Below, piece after piece: positions 63,157-64,000 of a DNA stretch of 64,000 bases. Made by a program: the position numbers and the translations under genes. Under the pieces are notes generated by a model, which was given only the letters and a program-made list of their open reading frames with translations, was not told the DNA's origin and did no database searches. Within the stretch, counting starts at the first letter, position 1. The number at the start of each line of letters is the position of its first letter. The stretch is from NCBI GenBank assembly GCA_017161305.1, contig CP031518.1, positions 2,542,001 to 2,606,000 on the forward strand. Direction: 5' to 3'. Origin of the DNA: Treponema ruminis (GTDB taxonomy: Bacteria > Spirochaetota > Spirochaetia > Treponematales > Treponemataceae).

Positions 63157-63891
63157 TCAATCTTTATCTATACCATAGTACATATCAAAAACTTCGTCTT
63201 TTATATCTTCAAACAATGGCAACCCCAATTTTTTCAATTCCGCAACAACTTGCTGACCTCGCAATGATTTCAAAGCATCTGAAAAAAAAGCAATAATTCC
63301 AGCCGCAGTTGTTTGTTGTTCCATTATACTTTTTGTTTTTAAAACACTATTTCGAATATCATCAGAAAGCTTTTCAGATTTTAGAGTTATATTTGTTGTA
63401 TTGTCGAGGATATAACTTAACATTTTGTCCTTTTCAGGTTTATGAAGTTCATACAACAGTTCTGACATATCTGAACCAAGTTCGAATGCAGCTTTATCCA
63501 AAGATTTTTTCCATGCACGATATGTCTCAATATCATAATCCCAATATTCTGGATGAGCCACTTCATTACGAATCGAGATAATAGAAACTTTGTTTCTGCG
63601 ATTTACGAAAAGATTGAAATTGTCAAGATTAAAGAAATTAGAATCGGATTTTTCGCGAAACAAATTCCAGTTTTCCTTTAAAAGTTCCAATAAGTAATAA
63701 CTGTCAATTTCATAGAGATGATTCCATTCTTTTTTGAAAACTTTCTTTTTTTGTAAAAATGAATCTACATAATAATCACGCCAATCTACTTGATTTAATT
63801 GAGAAAACTCAGTTTCGAGCAAATTGCCTAATTTTGGCGTTATAGCATACAGTTTTTCGTAAGTATCCTGTAAAATTCTGATTGATTCCAT
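63157..63891 (-). CDS. HEPN-domain protein (Swt1-like)
   Basis: A 244-residue protein with R108-N-E-V-A-H113 in a helical region, the R-x4-6-H motif of HEPN ribonucleases, and long helices on each side. The Swt1-type HEPN fits best. HEPN proteins are often RNA-cutting toxins or defence parts. It follows a truncated gene by 13 bases with GAGG before the ATG, so the two are one operon. Lower GC than its neighbours hints at transfer. Confidence 0.65.
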   Translation of the reverse strand: MESIRILQDTYEKLYAITPKLGNLLETEFSQLNQVDWRDYYVDSFLQKKKVFKKEWNHLYEIDSYYLLELLKENWNLFREKSDSNFFNLDNFNLFVNRRNKVSIISIRNEVAHPEYWDYDIETYRAWKKSLDKAAFELGSDMSELLYELHKPEKDKMLSYILDNTTNITLKSEKLSDDIRNSVLKTKSIMEQQTTAAGIIAFFSDALKSLRGQQVVAELKKLGLPLFEDIKDEVFDMYYGIDKD

Positions 63892-63904
63892 ATTTTGACC
63901 TCGC

Positions 63905-64000
63905 TTATTTGTTTTTTATACAAAATGGACAAAGTCGTATTTCTTTTTTTGTCAATTCGGCATTTTTTACAGCGATTTCTTGCGTTGGATAAATATTTAT
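63905..64000 (-). CDS. 3' end of an unknown gene (partial)
   Basis: An open frame runs from the window edge to a TAA at 63905, ending RLCPFCIKNK. The C-P-F-C pair may bind zinc. It is directly upstream of the HEPN gene on the same strand. Too short to name. Confidence 0.5.
   Translation of the reverse strand: MNIYPTQEIAVKNAELTKKEIRLCPFCIKNK

Overview
The window most likely comes from an anaerobic, gut- or rumen-type spirochaete of the Treponema group. The basis is gene content and style: a Cache-type methyl-accepting chemotaxis protein, BspA-like leucine-rich repeats, many short-signal lipoproteins and secreted proteins, a SpoIIE phosphatase with a membrane sensor, and low-to-moderate GC with A/T-rich promoters. 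The genus is an inference from protein style; no rRNA or tRNA gene was seen.

Left part (1-23.8 kb): a nitrogenase-like island. Two NifD/NifK-like pairs are present (1-1612, K partial; and 11019-13829), with a NifX-like cofactor carrier, a LysR regulator, an amino-acid-type ABC importer, a flavodoxin/peroxidase pair, a NifB radical SAM protein, and two NMT1/SsuA-like lipoproteins interleaved with three paralogous shikimate-kinase-like P-loop proteins. The operons nifX-K-D-lysR, ABC importer and nifB share one 17-bp operator (CCTA-N9-TAGG), so they look like one regulon. Neither NifD-like protein has the histidine that binds FeMo-co in true nitrogenase, and no NifH is encoded here. The substrate is therefore unknown and ordinary N2 fixation is not supported. 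Between these genes lie an epimerase, an iron alcohol dehydrogenase, a Nudix hydrolase, a probable type I toxin-antitoxin locus, a Pmp3-like proteolipid and an acyltransferase. A biotin synthase with a metallothionein-like cysteine tail follows nifB.

Middle part (23.8-33.7 kb): a MATE transporter, then a TonB/ExbB/ExbD/ExbD set, a TonB-dependent receptor, a caspase-like surface-repeat protein, an anti-sigma-like protein and an ECF sigma factor. Three promoters here share GTRACA-N16-GTGTCT after an A-tract, so the sigma factor probably drives itself and the caspase, the receptor, and the Exb/TonB energy complex.

Right part (33.7-64 kb): metabolic and housekeeping genes (prephenate dehydrogenase, apt, KDPG aldolase-VOC fusion, GH3 beta-glucosidase, leuS, radC, acyl-ACP thioesterase), a TetR-led redox operon with an iron-sulfur flavoprotein, sensory genes (MCP, SpoIIE phosphatase, hybrid histidine kinase), envelope genes (HtrA, class 3 lipase), and the EarP/EF-P pair with the arginine-type EF-P. 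A GC-rich dispersed palindromic repeat occurs three times, once in frame inside earP. Several genes start 5-9 nt after a -10 box without a Shine-Dalgarno, suggesting leaderless mRNAs. A HEPN-domain gene and a partial gene end the window.
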